Shown: positions 33,809 through 43,083 of the stretch, piece by piece | Numbering within the stretch: position 1 is the stretch's first letter | How the letters are laid out: each line of letters opens with the position of its first letter | Assembly (NCBI RefSeq): GCF_002811985.1 | Contig: NZ_NPDU01000024.1 | Span: 4,168-68,167 of the forward strand | From: Leptospira adleri | GTDB lineage: Bacteria; Spirochaetota; Leptospiria; Leptospirales; Leptospiraceae | Direction: 5' to 3' | DNA length: 64,000 nucleotides | Program-made: the position numbers and the translations under genes | The notes under the pieces: generated by a model | Seen by the model: only the letters and a program-made list of their open reading frames with translations | The model's database searches: none | Told to the model about the DNA's origin: nothing

Positions 33809-34968
33809 GGTTGGTTGATCCTATTTATCAGATCGCAAACAATAGAACCGCCGCCGTTTCCTCCAATTTTAGGAACGGATCCTAAAGGAACGACGATATC
33901 TGTTGAAATCCCTACGAAGCGGATTCTTTGAATATCAGGATGAGCGTTAATACCCGCACCCTTCAATCGATCGAAAATAACGTCTTCTCCATTCCGTAAT
34001 TTGTTAACGTAATTTGAAATCGCCTGTTCGACTAAGACCTTGAATTGAGCATCAGAGAGTTGCGTTGAAATGAGAACGTCGAGCTCGTAATGGAAAGAGA
34101 TAGATTGAATCAGAAGGTTTCCGACAAATAACCGTGTTCCGCCCGCTTTGTAGCCGAATTCGGAGGTTCCCAGAATTCCCTTTATCTTATCTGTGACAGT
34201 TTGAATGATCGTTGGAGCGGTATTACTCGTTCCATCTGATACGTAGATATTGATCCAACCGGTTTCGGATTGTCCGTTAATTGGGTTTAGATTTTCAGTA
34301 ACATAGCAATCCACTACGCCTGAAACCGATTTTACGCCGGAAAGAATTCCGGCTAACGTAGATCTTCCAAGATTATTTACAAATTCCTGCCAACGGATAA
34401 GTCTTTCCTCTTCCGTTTCTTGATCAGTCCCGCCGGAGATTAAAAAGGGGTTATAAATTCGATCGAATTCAAGAATTACATTCGGGTCCGCGCTTGGAAA
34501 AACATCACCTTTTCCAAAGTTGGTATCGATACCTTGTGGATCTAAATTGTATTGCGATCCTGAATTTAATGCGCGGATATCGATATCCACGGAAGTTTGC
34601 CCCACAGAAATACTCGATGGAGAAACGGATTGGTAGTCTTGGCCAAAGAGGGAAATCGTAAAGATTGGAATTGCGAATGTAGAGGTATGTCCTGTTTTTA
34701 CAAAGCGGATAAAACCGGTTGATTTTTTTCCCTCAAGTAATCCAAACCCGAATGATTCGTAACTTGAAGTTCGAATCGCGTAGAGATAGGCCGCAAAAAA
34801 TTCGGATTCAATTCGGGATAAGACCGCAGCGATTGCTTCGAGAATTGTACGGATTCTCGAACCTGGTTTGAAATTCGTGAGCCTAACTTTTGCAGCAACC
34901 ACGTAGCTTACAAAGTTAGAAAAAAAACCTAAGAATGTCCTTGGAACGTATGGACTTGGCTCGCTCAC
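33805..34968 (-). CDS. Baseplate assembly protein J
   Basis: A 387-residue protein of the Baseplate_J family: the N-terminal part is helical, then beta-rich (GSQYNLDPQGIDTNF), the hallmark GTDQETEEERLIRWQEF near residue 200 and the SVSGVVDCYVTEN strand. It builds the wedge of contractile-tail baseplates. GTG start at 34968; a TTGTCC late element ends 7 bases upstream and there is no Shine-Dalgarno sequence. First gene of the J-I-fibre-lysis unit. Confidence 0.88.
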   Translation of the reverse strand: MSEPSPYVPRTFLGFFSNFVSYVVAAKVRLTNFKPGSRIRTILEAIAAVLSRIESEFFAAYLYAIRTSSYESFGFGLLEGKKSTGFIRFVKTGHTSTFAIPIFTISLFGQDYQSVSPSSISVGQTSVDIDIRALNSGSQYNLDPQGIDTNFGKGDVFPSADPNVILEFDRIYNPFLISGGTDQETEEERLIRWQEFVNNLGRSTLAGILSGVKSVSGVVDCYVTENLNPINGQSETGWINIYVSDGTSNTAPTIIQTVTDKIKGILGTSEFGYKAGGTRLFVGNLLIQSISFHYELDVLISTQLSDAQFKVLVEQAISNYVNKLRNGEDVIFDRLKGAGINAHPDIQRIRFVGISTDIVVPLGSVPKIGGNGGGSIVCDLINRINQP

Positions 34969-34975
34969 GGGGAAG

Positions 34976-35006
34976 GGACAAAAGATTGTCCTAAGTAAAA
35001 ATGCAA
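34976..35006 (-). promoter_or_regulatory. Late promoter element upstream of baseplate J
   Basis: TTGCAT starts at 35006 and TTGTCC occupies 34981-34976, a start-to-start distance of 25 bases. GTG start at 34968. Confidence 0.65.
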
Positions 35007-35018
35007 CTAAAAAAGGAC

Positions 35019-35049
35019 TTGTTTTTAAATTCTAAAGATTGCTTTGTCC
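35019..35049 (+). promoter_or_regulatory. Late promoter element upstream of baseplate wedge gene
   Basis: TTGTTT starts at 35019 and TTGTCC at 35044 (25 bases apart). The ATG follows at 35059. This is the plus-strand member of the family, back to back with the baseplate J element. Confidence 0.65.
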
Positions 35050-35058
35050 TCATCGAAT

Positions 35059-36921
35059 ATGGGATCTTTGGCAACGAGCGTTACGAGAGGAACCGGCGGG
35101 TTTGAAGCGACAGGCGCCTTCAGTTTAGAATTTCAAAAACGTCTTTCGACTCCTGGCGCACTGGAAATTTCTTTTGGAGAATATTTTTTCCTTCTTGGTC
35201 TTTCTAGACAAGAACACTCTTATAATTACAACATTTCCGTGAAGCCAACTTTCGGAGGTGTTCAAGTTGTCGATAACGGAAACTCGATTTGCGATATTGC
35301 GCTTTCCGGAGAGATTTGGCAACAGTATGAAGGTCCACCCGTAAGAAAACCGGCCGGCGCATTCGGAAGTTTATCGGGAGCCGCGTCGGCGATCGGAAGC
35401 GCTCTTCTCCAAGAACTCGAGGGATTGAATCCGATCAAGAAGGCAGGATATCTAGATTTTTTCGATTTAGTCTATCTCATGCACGAAATCAGAGACGAAG
35501 ACAAAGCCGATAGCCGAGTTCCGACGTTCTCACCTTTTTTTCCAAATGCCGCGGATATAAAAGCGAAAGCGACCGGAAATACCCCCTTCAATTTTGAAGA
35601 TACCGTGATGATTTTTCACGATTACGATCGAGACGCTCATTGGGAAGTTGTTTTTTCTGAAAAAGGAGGATTCAAGATTTCCCAATCAAAAGAGGATCCT
35701 TTAACTTGGTTCTGGTCACTCAATCTAATTGGAATTGAGGATCGTTCCGCGAGGGCGCCATTTCGAAGACCGGCACTTCCGGATCCGAAAGCATTGATCA
35801 ATAACGCACTCCTTGCTTTCGATAATATCCTAACCGATCTATCCGGACCGCTACAATATCTTTCCTCAGTAACGGATCTTTACAATGACATTGCGAATCT
35901 CGCGGATGAAATGAAAAAGGATTTGAAACAGTTTGAAATTACGAATAAGGATGCGATCAAGAAAATTGCAAAATCGGGGGGACCGCTAAAGAAGAAAACA
36001 AATCAATTTCATGAACTCTTAAATCAACTGTATTTTCCGAATTCGGTAACTCCGGAGATGGGCGCGTTGGACAATCCGCAAAAACCGATCACTTCCGGTT
36101 CTTCCCAGCAGGATATAAATCAAAGTGAACTTCCTGTTTCCATTTACAATAATATTTTTACCGGAAATGAAGTTAAGGAATCCGAATACATACTTGCAAC
36201 TGATCCGATAGTAAATTCCGTTCTTGATATTCAAATGGCTTTGGCAAATATAAGCGCCGCGTTAATTCTCGTGAACAATCAAAACCTTTCTCAAAGTTTC
36301 ACGTATATCGTAGTAAGACCCGGAATGACTTTGGAAATAATTGCAACTCTTTACTACGGATCTCCCGAGCGGGTTCAAAACCTAATCAATGATAACGGAA
36401 TGTTGCTTGTTGGAAGAGGGGACGACATCATTGGTTTATCGATTCGGGTTCCGTCTCAGAAATCATATTCCCAAATCGATACAGGCGTGATCACAGAACA
36501 TAGAATTTTAGAAAATTTGTCTCCGGAAAAAACCCAAGAGATTTTGGAAAAATGGTATTTTGGAGAAGACGTACTTCTTTCCGATGATTACGATTTTGAG
36601 GTCGAGGCCGGGGATTTGGCGCTAACTTCCGGAATTGATTGCCTAGTCGATGGTGCTTTGGATAAACTTCGAATTCTTCCAGGTCAGATCCCATTTCATA
36701 CAGGAATCGGAGCAAACGTTGAACCCGGGTCCGCGCCGGACAGTCTTTTCAATCTCGTAATTCCATCTCGGATTCTCCAAAATATGCAATCCGACTTAGG
36801 TGTGAAAGATGCGTCGATTGTATCTTTTGAATTCAACGGAGATACCATTGAGTATGTCGTTCAAATCAATCCCATCGGAGATTTCAAAAGTTTTAAGTTA
36901 AGAAGGAGGCGAAATTTTTAA
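35059..36921 (+). CDS. Baseplate wedge protein with LysM-like and gp25-like domains
   Basis: A 620-residue protein from ATG 35059. Residues about 410-470 (QSFTYIVVRPGMTLEIIATL, then VPSQKSY) form a LysM-like module, as in gp53-type wedge or tail X proteins. The C-terminal 110 residues (GDLALTSGIDCLVDGALDKL, then IPFHTGIGANV) resemble the gp25-like wedge domain. The fusion of these two parts with a roughly 400-residue N-terminal region is unusual. Coupled to the hub gene by 1 base. A structural tail role is well supported, exact homologues less so. Confidence 0.7.
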   Translation: MGSLATSVTRGTGGFEATGAFSLEFQKRLSTPGALEISFGEYFFLLGLSRQEHSYNYNISVKPTFGGVQVVDNGNSICDIALSGEIWQQYEGPPVRKPAGAFGSLSGAASAIGSALLQELEGLNPIKKAGYLDFFDLVYLMHEIRDEDKADSRVPTFSPFFPNAADIKAKATGNTPFNFEDTVMIFHDYDRDAHWEVVFSEKGGFKISQSKEDPLTWFWSLNLIGIEDRSARAPFRRPALPDPKALINNALLAFDNILTDLSGPLQYLSSVTDLYNDIANLADEMKKDLKQFEITNKDAIKKIAKSGGPLKKKTNQFHELLNQLYFPNSVTPEMGALDNPQKPITSGSSQQDINQSELPVSIYNNIFTGNEVKESEYILATDPIVNSVLDIQMALANISAALILVNNQNLSQSFTYIVVRPGMTLEIIATLYYGSPERVQNLINDNGMLLVGRGDDIIGLSIRVPSQKSYSQIDTGVITEHRILENLSPEKTQEILEKWYFGEDVLLSDDYDFEVEAGDLALTSGIDCLVDGALDKLRILPGQIPFHTGIGANVEPGSAPDSLFNLVIPSRILQNMQSDLGVKDASIVSFEFNGDTIEYVVQINPIGDFKSFKLRRRRNF

Positions 36922-38417
36922 TGATACACGCAATCAGCCCTTCATTCAGAGTTTTTCTTTTCGGGTTTCTTCCGGATAATCCTGCTGCAGTTTCGAAAAG
37001 ATATAGCGCAGGTGAAATTCTCGCTTTGAAATCACCGATCGAGATTCCGAAGGAATTTCTTGAAAGAGTCAATTTTAATGATCGACTTGAAGGTGGGTCT
37101 TTTCGTATTGATCTTCCAAAAGGTGCGCGAAATGAAATTTTAGTCAATAACCAGCGTGTTCGTGTGAGGGAACTTTTTCGTCCGGGTAGAATCATCGTAA
37201 TTACAGAAAACGAAATGATCAAATTCGCGGGACGCATTTCTGAAAGTGATCATGAAGCGAGTGCGAAAGGTGATTCTGAATACGGGATTTCCGGCGAAGG
37301 ATTGGAAGAGGCGATCAGTTCCCAAATTCTATTCATAGATTTCGATAACGCGAAACCTGTTTCTGCGTCTGTGCCCGCGGAATCCGCTTCAAAATCGCCT
37401 GCGAGTAGATTACAAATTGCATTACAAGTTATTTCAAACGCGATCAAAGAAACAAAAAGCCCGACTTTAATGCTGAAGTCTCTCGCAAATTCCGCGATTG
37501 AACATCTACTTTCGAACGGAAGTTATGGAGGAAATCTATTTTCTAAGTTAGTTGAGACATCGAAAGGTTTAGATTCGCTTCCTTATACGACAACGTTCCT
37601 TCATACTCTCCAATGGATAAATTCACAGACGTTTGGAAATTCTTTATCAATTTGGTCATTGATGGAATCTCTCGCAAAGGCTCCACTTTACGAATTATTT
37701 TTTCATTATGATCAGGCAGTGGATTTTTATATCAGCGAAACATTGCCTTTCTTACTAAAAAAACTTACAAAAGAAAAAATCTCCTCTCCGGATCTTCCAC
37801 TCGCCACTCTCGTATATCGGAAAACTCCTTTTGAATATCTCGACACTGATATCGTTCCCAAAGGTCTTGTGGCCGAAGTTGAACAATCGCTGATAAGTGG
37901 TTTCAGATTGTCTGAATCCTCTGCCGATATTTTCTCCGGAGTGCATATAAACGTTGGAATCTTCGATAACATCACTGGACTTACTCTAAACCCAGTCACG
38001 TATAGCCCTTCTTTACTTGCAGAGTTCGGGCAAAGAGTTTTATCTATCGTACTTGATGGGACTGGTTTCCCGCAAGAATCTCAGGACGCGGCATCGCAAA
38101 GTGTATTCAAAGAAAAATTAAACTCGATTCAATCCAAGATCTTTAACACGTTCGGGACCGGAGAAAGAATATTTTCAGGATCTTTTTCAGGTGGATATTT
38201 TAGAGAAATTTCCAAAGGAATGATTATGGAAGTTGTAAATAAGAACGGCGAAATCCAAAGTAAAGAAATTCATAAAGAATTGGAAATGTATGATCCGAAA
38301 TTCTATGTAACTGGGATAGACGTAACATGGGTTCCCGGCGCCGGCATTGCCGATCAAACAATTTCAGTAAAATGGGGAAAAAGAAAACTCAATCCTAATT
38401 GGGATAAAGAAATTTAG
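36921..38417 (+). CDS. Baseplate hub-like protein
   Basis: A 498-residue protein. The N-terminal 140 residues are beta-rich with LEGGSFRIDLPKG and ENEMIKFAGRISESDHEAS, like the first barrel of gp27/gpD hub proteins. The C-terminal end (YDPKFYVTGIDVTWVPGAGI, then SVKWGKRK) matches the closing strands of hub proteins of contractile tails. Probably the trimeric hub that carries the spike encoded on the other strand. Converges with the next gene with 4 shared bases. Confidence 0.68.
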   Translation: MIHAISPSFRVFLFGFLPDNPAAVSKRYSAGEILALKSPIEIPKEFLERVNFNDRLEGGSFRIDLPKGARNEILVNNQRVRVRELFRPGRIIVITENEMIKFAGRISESDHEASAKGDSEYGISGEGLEEAISSQILFIDFDNAKPVSASVPAESASKSPASRLQIALQVISNAIKETKSPTLMLKSLANSAIEHLLSNGSYGGNLFSKLVETSKGLDSLPYTTTFLHTLQWINSQTFGNSLSIWSLMESLAKAPLYELFFHYDQAVDFYISETLPFLLKKLTKEKISSPDLPLATLVYRKTPFEYLDTDIVPKGLVAEVEQSLISGFRLSESSADIFSGVHINVGIFDNITGLTLNPVTYSPSLLAEFGQRVLSIVLDGTGFPQESQDAASQSVFKEKLNSIQSKIFNTFGTGERIFSGSFSGGYFREISKGMIMEVVNKNGEIQSKEIHKELEMYDPKFYVTGIDVTWVPGAGIADQTISVKWGKRKLNPNWDKEI

Positions 38418-38803
38418 AATTCTAATTTAGAATACCAGTCCTCAAGTTCCTCCATTTTTTCTTCGGACCTAACAAACCTATAATCTTTAAATTCGCAACC
38501 ACAATTCGGATGTACTGGACAACAAAGCCAATAAGACTTCGCATTTCTACCTACGTTATTTTTTCCTGGCCAGCCCGCGATCTTCGCTCCATTCGGATCG
38601 TGAATGACAGTATCATCACCTCCAAAAAATTCAGAATTTTCGAAATCTGAATAACTCGCAAAAAGTCTAACCTTCGTTCCCCAATGGGAAGAACAGTACT
38701 CGCAGGAATTTGTATTTTTTGATTTAATAAAATCGAATTTGATTGAGACATGATTTTCATGTTCAGATTCAGTTTCGGAAAAATGATCCCAAATACTTCC
38801 CAT
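38414..38803 (-). CDS. Stand-alone Mu gpF-type C-terminal Cys/His module
   Basis: A 129-residue protein with CEYCSSHWG near residue 34 and CCPVHPNCGCEFKDY near residue 95. The C-x2-C and HPNC-x-C pair is the mark of the C-terminal region of Mu gpF-like head morphogenesis proteins, here without the helical N-terminal part. The matching N-terminal part may be the gene at 59729. It directly follows the spike gene on the same transcript. Function in this setting is not known. Confidence 0.6.
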   Translation of the reverse strand: MGSIWDHFSETESEHENHVSIKFDFIKSKNTNSCEYCSSHWGTKVRLFASYSDFENSEFFGGDDTVIHDPNGAKIAGWPGKNNVGRNAKSYWLCCPVHPNCGCEFKDYRFVRSEEKMEELEDWYSKLEF

Positions 38804-38804
38804 A

Positions 38805-39545
38805 TTAGTAGTGTTTTAAAACTTCGGAGAGAATTTTCGGTAGAGTTGATTTTAAGGTGTTCAGCTTAGTAACCGCTGAATTAAAACTAGCGATATTGTT
38901 AGGAACGTCAGATGCGGATCCTGGTGCGTTACATTGAACTGTGAGATTCGCTATCCCGGTTGAAATGTCTTTTACGATATCAATGAGTTCTTCCAACTTT
39001 GCTTTTAAAGTTTCCCCTTGTGTTGCTTTCTCGAGGGAATTGATAATTGGGGGAGTTGAGACATCGATTTTAAATCGAATTTGATTTAATTTATCGATGT
39101 GTTTGAGCACATTTTCATCCCAAATCGTTTTGTGTCCTGATTCATGCCCTGTTGATACTTCTTTCGGATCATAATCCAAATTTACTTTTAGATTCGTTTG
39201 AGTTTTAATCCCACCGGGAAACGAAAAAATTTTTAGAACGATCGGGTTATCTCTTTTGTTTTGGATAAATCCCACAAGACAAAGTTGTCCTTCTTGATAA
39301 GAATCTTTATGGCCGGAGAAAAATCCCATTTCCCCATAAAATGGACCCGGTAGTCGTAATTTTGTTTTTTCTTCTCCGGTAAACAACCTAACATCGCAAC
39401 GATACTTGAAAAGGCCGGAATAAACCTTAGTGATTTCGGCGAGCTCCAATCCATTAAAAATTGACGGCGCCGAGGGCCCCTGTCCTGAAAACTGTATTTT
39501 CTTTGCAGGAGTGAAAGATTCGAATAATTTCTTTTTAATCGCCAT
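38805..39545 (-). CDS. Baseplate spike protein (gpV/gp5 OB-fold type)
   Basis: A 246-residue protein. The ATG at 39545 follows a TTGTCC late element; the TTG at 39566 would place the element inside the gene. An OB-fold region (residues about 35-110: VRLFTGEEKTKLRLPGPFYG, then GQLCLVGFIQNKRDNPIVL) and a following GHESGHKTIWDE with HESG is typical of spike proteins, whose next part forms a beta-helix or needle. The C-terminus here is helical. Works with the hub protein. Confidence 0.75.
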   Translation of the reverse strand: MAIKKKLFESFTPAKKIQFSGQGPSAPSIFNGLELAEITKVYSGLFKYRCDVRLFTGEEKTKLRLPGPFYGEMGFFSGHKDSYQEGQLCLVGFIQNKRDNPIVLKIFSFPGGIKTQTNLKVNLDYDPKEVSTGHESGHKTIWDENVLKHIDKLNQIRFKIDVSTPPIINSLEKATQGETLKAKLEELIDIVKDISTGIANLTVQCNAPGSASDVPNNIASFNSAVTKLNTLKSTLPKILSEVLKHY

Positions 39546-39554
39546 TCCGATTTT

Positions 39555-39585
39555 GGACAAATTCAAAGAATTTCTAAGAAATCAA
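39555..39585 (-). promoter_or_regulatory. Late promoter element upstream of the spike gene
   Basis: TTGATT starts at 39585 and TTGTCC occupies 39560-39555 (25 bases apart). ATG at 39545. Confidence 0.65.
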
Positions 39586-39650
39586 GTATTTTAAATCTTG
39601 ACTTACTTTGCTTTAATCCAAAATTTAATCGTGATTATTTGGAGCTATTC

Positions 39651-40727
39651 ATGAAGTATTTTTTAATAATAACTTTTTGTTTTTTATTTTCTTTAAGGTT
39701 ATACTCTGACTCAAATTTAAACCAAAAATTACAGAACTCTCCTGTGCGACAAAGCGAAGCAGAATATTCTAATACACTGAATCTCCTGAATTTTCTGATG
39801 AAGGATTCTTCAGAAATGAAAATTGTTTCTCTAAATTCTAAATTGAAAGGAAAATTTCTCTCTCTCGATTCCATTGAAATATTGAATATTGATGATCTTG
39901 GAAAAATGGAAAATGGGGATGGCGACGAATATTCGCTGAAACGCTACATCCATAACAAAAATTTAAAATCACATCTTCACTATGCTGAATTTCAATTTGG
40001 AAATGAAAAACTCCCAAAGTTTGTTTCCAATAAGAAAATAGACGCCATAAAAATAATCAAAATTTCAAAGCCTGAAGAAAATGGAAATTGTACTACCTAT
40101 GAAGAAAGAGAAAAAATAAAGCAAGGGAATGAAAGATATATTCCGATTGCAGGCTATATTGGTTTTATTGATTACAATCCATCTTATTTAACGGTCTATA
40201 TTGAGGACGAGTCATTATACAAAGAGGCGATTAATAAAATATCCTTAGATGAGATGATGAAAGATGAGTATATTAAAGTTCTAAATCTATTCAAATCCTT
40301 ATGGAAATACAAAATTTTAAAAGAGGATAATGAAATTGCAGTATCCGAAAAGAAAGAAGAGTTTAAAAAAGAAATGTCATCCTTGAAAGTTAAATTAAAA
40401 GGTGAAAATATATCTTTTTCTAACTTGCGCGCGAACACGGTGATTCCTGAAAAAGGCTCTACAAGAAAATGGAGTATTGGAAAAAATACTGGCAATTATT
40501 TAATCGAATATGATCAAATTCTTCCGAACAATAATTTGGAAGAATTAAAAAAAATAAACAATGCAATAAGCGTTGTCGAAGTCATCAAGTTGGTTAATTC
40601 AAAAGAAGAAGTAAGAAATATTAAAATTGGTAAAGTTTATGATGTATCTGGAAAAATAGATCAAGTAGACATTAATGATTTTGGATTGAGTGTTGGACAA
40701 AAGAGACTTGTGTTGTATATTAAGTAA
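39651..40727 (+). CDS. Secreted protein of unknown function, antisense to late genes
   Basis: A 358-residue protein from ATG 39651 with a GGAG box. Signal peptide (MKYFLIITFCFLFSLRLYS), then a Lys/Glu/Asn-rich soluble body. It is clearly more AT-rich than its neighbours and runs against the late units on either side, with a possible TTGACT promoter near 39598. This looks like a cargo (moron) gene expressed from the lysogen. Family not recognised. Confidence 0.65.
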   Translation: MKYFLIITFCFLFSLRLYSDSNLNQKLQNSPVRQSEAEYSNTLNLLNFLMKDSSEMKIVSLNSKLKGKFLSLDSIEILNIDDLGKMENGDGDEYSLKRYIHNKNLKSHLHYAEFQFGNEKLPKFVSNKKIDAIKIIKISKPEENGNCTTYEEREKIKQGNERYIPIAGYIGFIDYNPSYLTVYIEDESLYKEAINKISLDEMMKDEYIKVLNLFKSLWKYKILKEDNEIAVSEKKEEFKKEMSSLKVKLKGENISFSNLRANTVIPEKGSTRKWSIGKNTGNYLIEYDQILPNNNLEELKKINNAISVVEVIKLVNSKEEVRNIKIGKVYDVSGKIDQVDINDFGLSVGQKRLVLYIK

Positions 40728-40728
40728 A

Positions 40729-42396
40729 TCATTTGAAGTAGCCTTCTAATTTTTTCACCACTGAATCCATTTTTCCGATGGTATTTATTATAGTATCAAA
40801 AACTCTCTCCTGAATTTGACTAGCCTTAATAAACATCTCGCTTGTCGCGGCCATAGAGTCTAATGCGTTTGCATGACTTCTAAATACTTGACCTTCACTT
40901 GAGGAAACTTTTTCTACTGCCTGCTCTCCCTCATTTGAAATGTTTGTACTTTTACCTAAATCAAATAAATTCTTTCCTGATTTTGCCATGGAATAAGATT
41001 CAGTAGCAGTAGTGATTCCTAATTGGTTTTGCAATAAACCTAAAGTTTCCGGTTCTAAACCTAATGAAGACATGAAACCGTTCAATGTATTGGCATTTTG
41101 TTTATCCGAAATCCCGCGTTCAGCCATAGACATCGCTTCTAATGGACTTTTACCCGATGCCGTGTATTCGCTTAACAAAACCGAATTCATAAAATTTCCC
41201 TTTTTAGAAACGTTATCATTCAAATTTTGATATACAGAATTCACTCTGTTATCACGTATTCCGGAACTCGCAATATTTGAAAATGTCCTCGAGATATCTT
41301 CCGCACTTTGAAGTCCCATTCCGGAATTATAAGCATTTTCCGAAACAGACGAGATATTCGACAAGAACTCAGATTGTCTTAATCCTGAGAAACCAGAACG
41401 AATTCCATCGGACATGATTTTTTTTAATTCAGTGCTACTCTCTCGAAAACCACCGTATTTGTTCATCTTTGCGAATAGTTCCGAACCCTGTGATCCTCCA
41501 ATTCCTTGAGTCAATCCATATTGAATTGCCAATTTATTCTTATCAGAAACGACATTACTACTAATGTGGTCCCTTCCTTCCCCTCCTAGTATTCTCGCAC
41601 GGGCAATTCCAATTTGCGCATACTCTGCATTCTTTATCAGTCCTCCACCACCGCCAACGTAACCTCCCATTGCATCCAAACTCGAATCCTGTGATTGAAG
41701 GGATTGTTGGTGCATTCCGGCCATCGAGGAAATTAAGGAAGTTGCGGCACCGACTACGGCTCCGGCACCAAAGGCAGCCGGCGCGATCGCTGAACCAATT
41801 TTTGAGAGTAGCGAAGACTTTGTTTCTGTAGGTTGTCCTTGTGCGGGTTGATTTCCGCCTGTCGGCTCCCTTTCCGGAAATGTAAATTTCCCACCATAGA
41901 CGCGACCTCCGCCGCCACCCCCGCCATTTCCAGTCAAGCCTATGACTTTATCAAACTTGGCTTCTCTAACGACGAGCTTATCATATTTCCCGCCGCCACC
42001 CGTGGGATTGAAAGCATCGGGCATTCCGGGAAGATTTTCATCCTTGTCTTTCTTCTTTTTCTTCTCACGGTATTCTTTGAATGCGTCTTTGATTTTCTTA
42101 GCGGATGCGACTTTTCTCGAAAGAATTCCAGAAAATCTTCCCGATCTTAGTTCGTTTAGATCCGTTTCAACCCCTGTTCCAGTGTGATCACCGGTTTGGT
42201 AGCCTTCGGTGGTTGATCCAGGCTTCTTTTTTTTCTTACTTTCCTTGCTTCCGCTCGAAGGTTTGGGGTCGGACGCAGAAGGTATGTTTGGGGAGTTTTT
42301 ACGGCGATCGAATTCTTTTCTTAATTCGGGAGCAAGTTTTTCGTAAATTCGTTTTGCAAGAGAATCTACATTGATTTCAACTTTATCGTTCGCCAT
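40729..42396 (-). CDS. Tail tape measure protein
   Basis: A 555-residue protein: charged coiled-coil-like N-terminus, low-complexity Gly and Lys runs (KKKKK near 58 and 110, a 7-Gly run near 155), a hydrophobic segment near 205-235 (AIAPAAFGAGAVVGAATSLI) and long helical repeats. It lies directly after the tail chaperone frames, the standard order. At about 0.15 nm per residue it predicts a tail of roughly 80 nm, which is an estimate from general knowledge. Confidence 0.8.
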   Translation of the reverse strand: MANDKVEINVDSLAKRIYEKLAPELRKEFDRRKNSPNIPSASDPKPSSGSKESKKKKKPGSTTEGYQTGDHTGTGVETDLNELRSGRFSGILSRKVASAKKIKDAFKEYREKKKKKDKDENLPGMPDAFNPTGGGGKYDKLVVREAKFDKVIGLTGNGGGGGGGRVYGGKFTFPEREPTGGNQPAQGQPTETKSSLLSKIGSAIAPAAFGAGAVVGAATSLISSMAGMHQQSLQSQDSSLDAMGGYVGGGGGLIKNAEYAQIGIARARILGGEGRDHISSNVVSDKNKLAIQYGLTQGIGGSQGSELFAKMNKYGGFRESSTELKKIMSDGIRSGFSGLRQSEFLSNISSVSENAYNSGMGLQSAEDISRTFSNIASSGIRDNRVNSVYQNLNDNVSKKGNFMNSVLLSEYTASGKSPLEAMSMAERGISDKQNANTLNGFMSSLGLEPETLGLLQNQLGITTATESYSMAKSGKNLFDLGKSTNISNEGEQAVEKVSSSEGQVFRSHANALDSMAATSEMFIKASQIQERVFDTIINTIGKMDSVVKKLEGYFK

Positions 42397-42398
42397 CG

Positions 42399-42766
42399 TT
42401 ATCCAAATTCTTTGAGTTTCTCAAGTTCTGCAATCTTATCGAGTCTACGAATTTCTCCTAACTGCTTCGCTCGGCTTAGTGGATATTCTTCAAATTCCCA
42501 AACCTCGAGAAATGCTTTATAACTTTTTGATTTTAAGGAATCGATTTCCAATTGAATATCGAATGTTCCTTTGTATCTATTCAGCCATTTTGAGAGAAGG
42601 GAATCGGCGAAGAAAATCGCTAATTTTTCTTCATCCTCAATGTCCTCTAAACTAGTCCACTCGCTCGGCAGCGTCCGGTAGTTTAGTAGTAGATACAGGT
42701 TTAAAAGGAAGACTTGATTCGTTCGAATCAGTTCTCTTAGGTAAATCGGGTCGGTTATTTTTTTTT
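42399..42766 (-). CDS. Frameshift-made extension of the tail-assembly chaperone (gpT-like)
   Basis: A frame without its own start codon, open from the A9 run (T9 on plus, 42758-42766) to the stop at 42399-42401, 121 codons. It reads sensibly (DPIYLRELIRTNQVFLLNLY, then NYRTLPSEW, then AFLEVWEFEEYPLSRAKQL) and ends two bases before the tape measure ATG. It lies in the +1 (equally -2) frame of the upstream chaperone. Contractile phages usually make a G-GT pair by slipping here; Mu uses -2. Ribosomal or transcriptional slippage on the A-run are both possible. Confidence 0.7.
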
Positions 42767-43083
42767 AACTGATCTTCGTAGACCTTCTCAAGTTTTCTGT
42801 ATTTTTCCCAAATCTTCAAGATAATTTCATCGTCGGGAAGATCTGCAAAATCGATACCTTCAAGTTCTTTTGGTTTCGTCGTAAAAACTTTGTTTAAAGT
42901 AACGCACATCAGCTCTAATGAATACGTGTCCGATGGAATCGAGTTAAGTGGAACGTATTTCAGTCTTTGAGCAACTTCAACGTCGATATCCCGACGAACT
43001 TTCCTAACCGGAAAACTACCCGCGAAAATGCTGCCTTCCAATTCAAAGGAAAAACTTCTTTCAACTCCCGGGAAAAGTCCCAT
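42652..43083 (-). CDS. Tail-assembly chaperone (gpG-like, zero-frame product)
   Basis: A 143-residue protein between tail tube and tape measure genes. Beta-rich start (FSFELEGSIFAGSFPVRKVR), helical middle, then a polar tail from residue 108 that is encoded after the A9 slip site and ends at 42652. The order sheath, tube, chaperone, tape measure is the standard one. The alternative product switches frame at QLKKN and continues for 121 more codons. Confidence 0.75.
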   Translation of the reverse strand: MGLFPGVERSFSFELEGSIFAGSFPVRKVRRDIDVEVAQRLKYVPLNSIPSDTYSLELMCVTLNKVFTTKPKELEGIDFADLPDDEIILKIWEKYRKLEKVYEDQLKKNNRPDLPKRTDSNESSLPFKPVSTTKLPDAAERVD

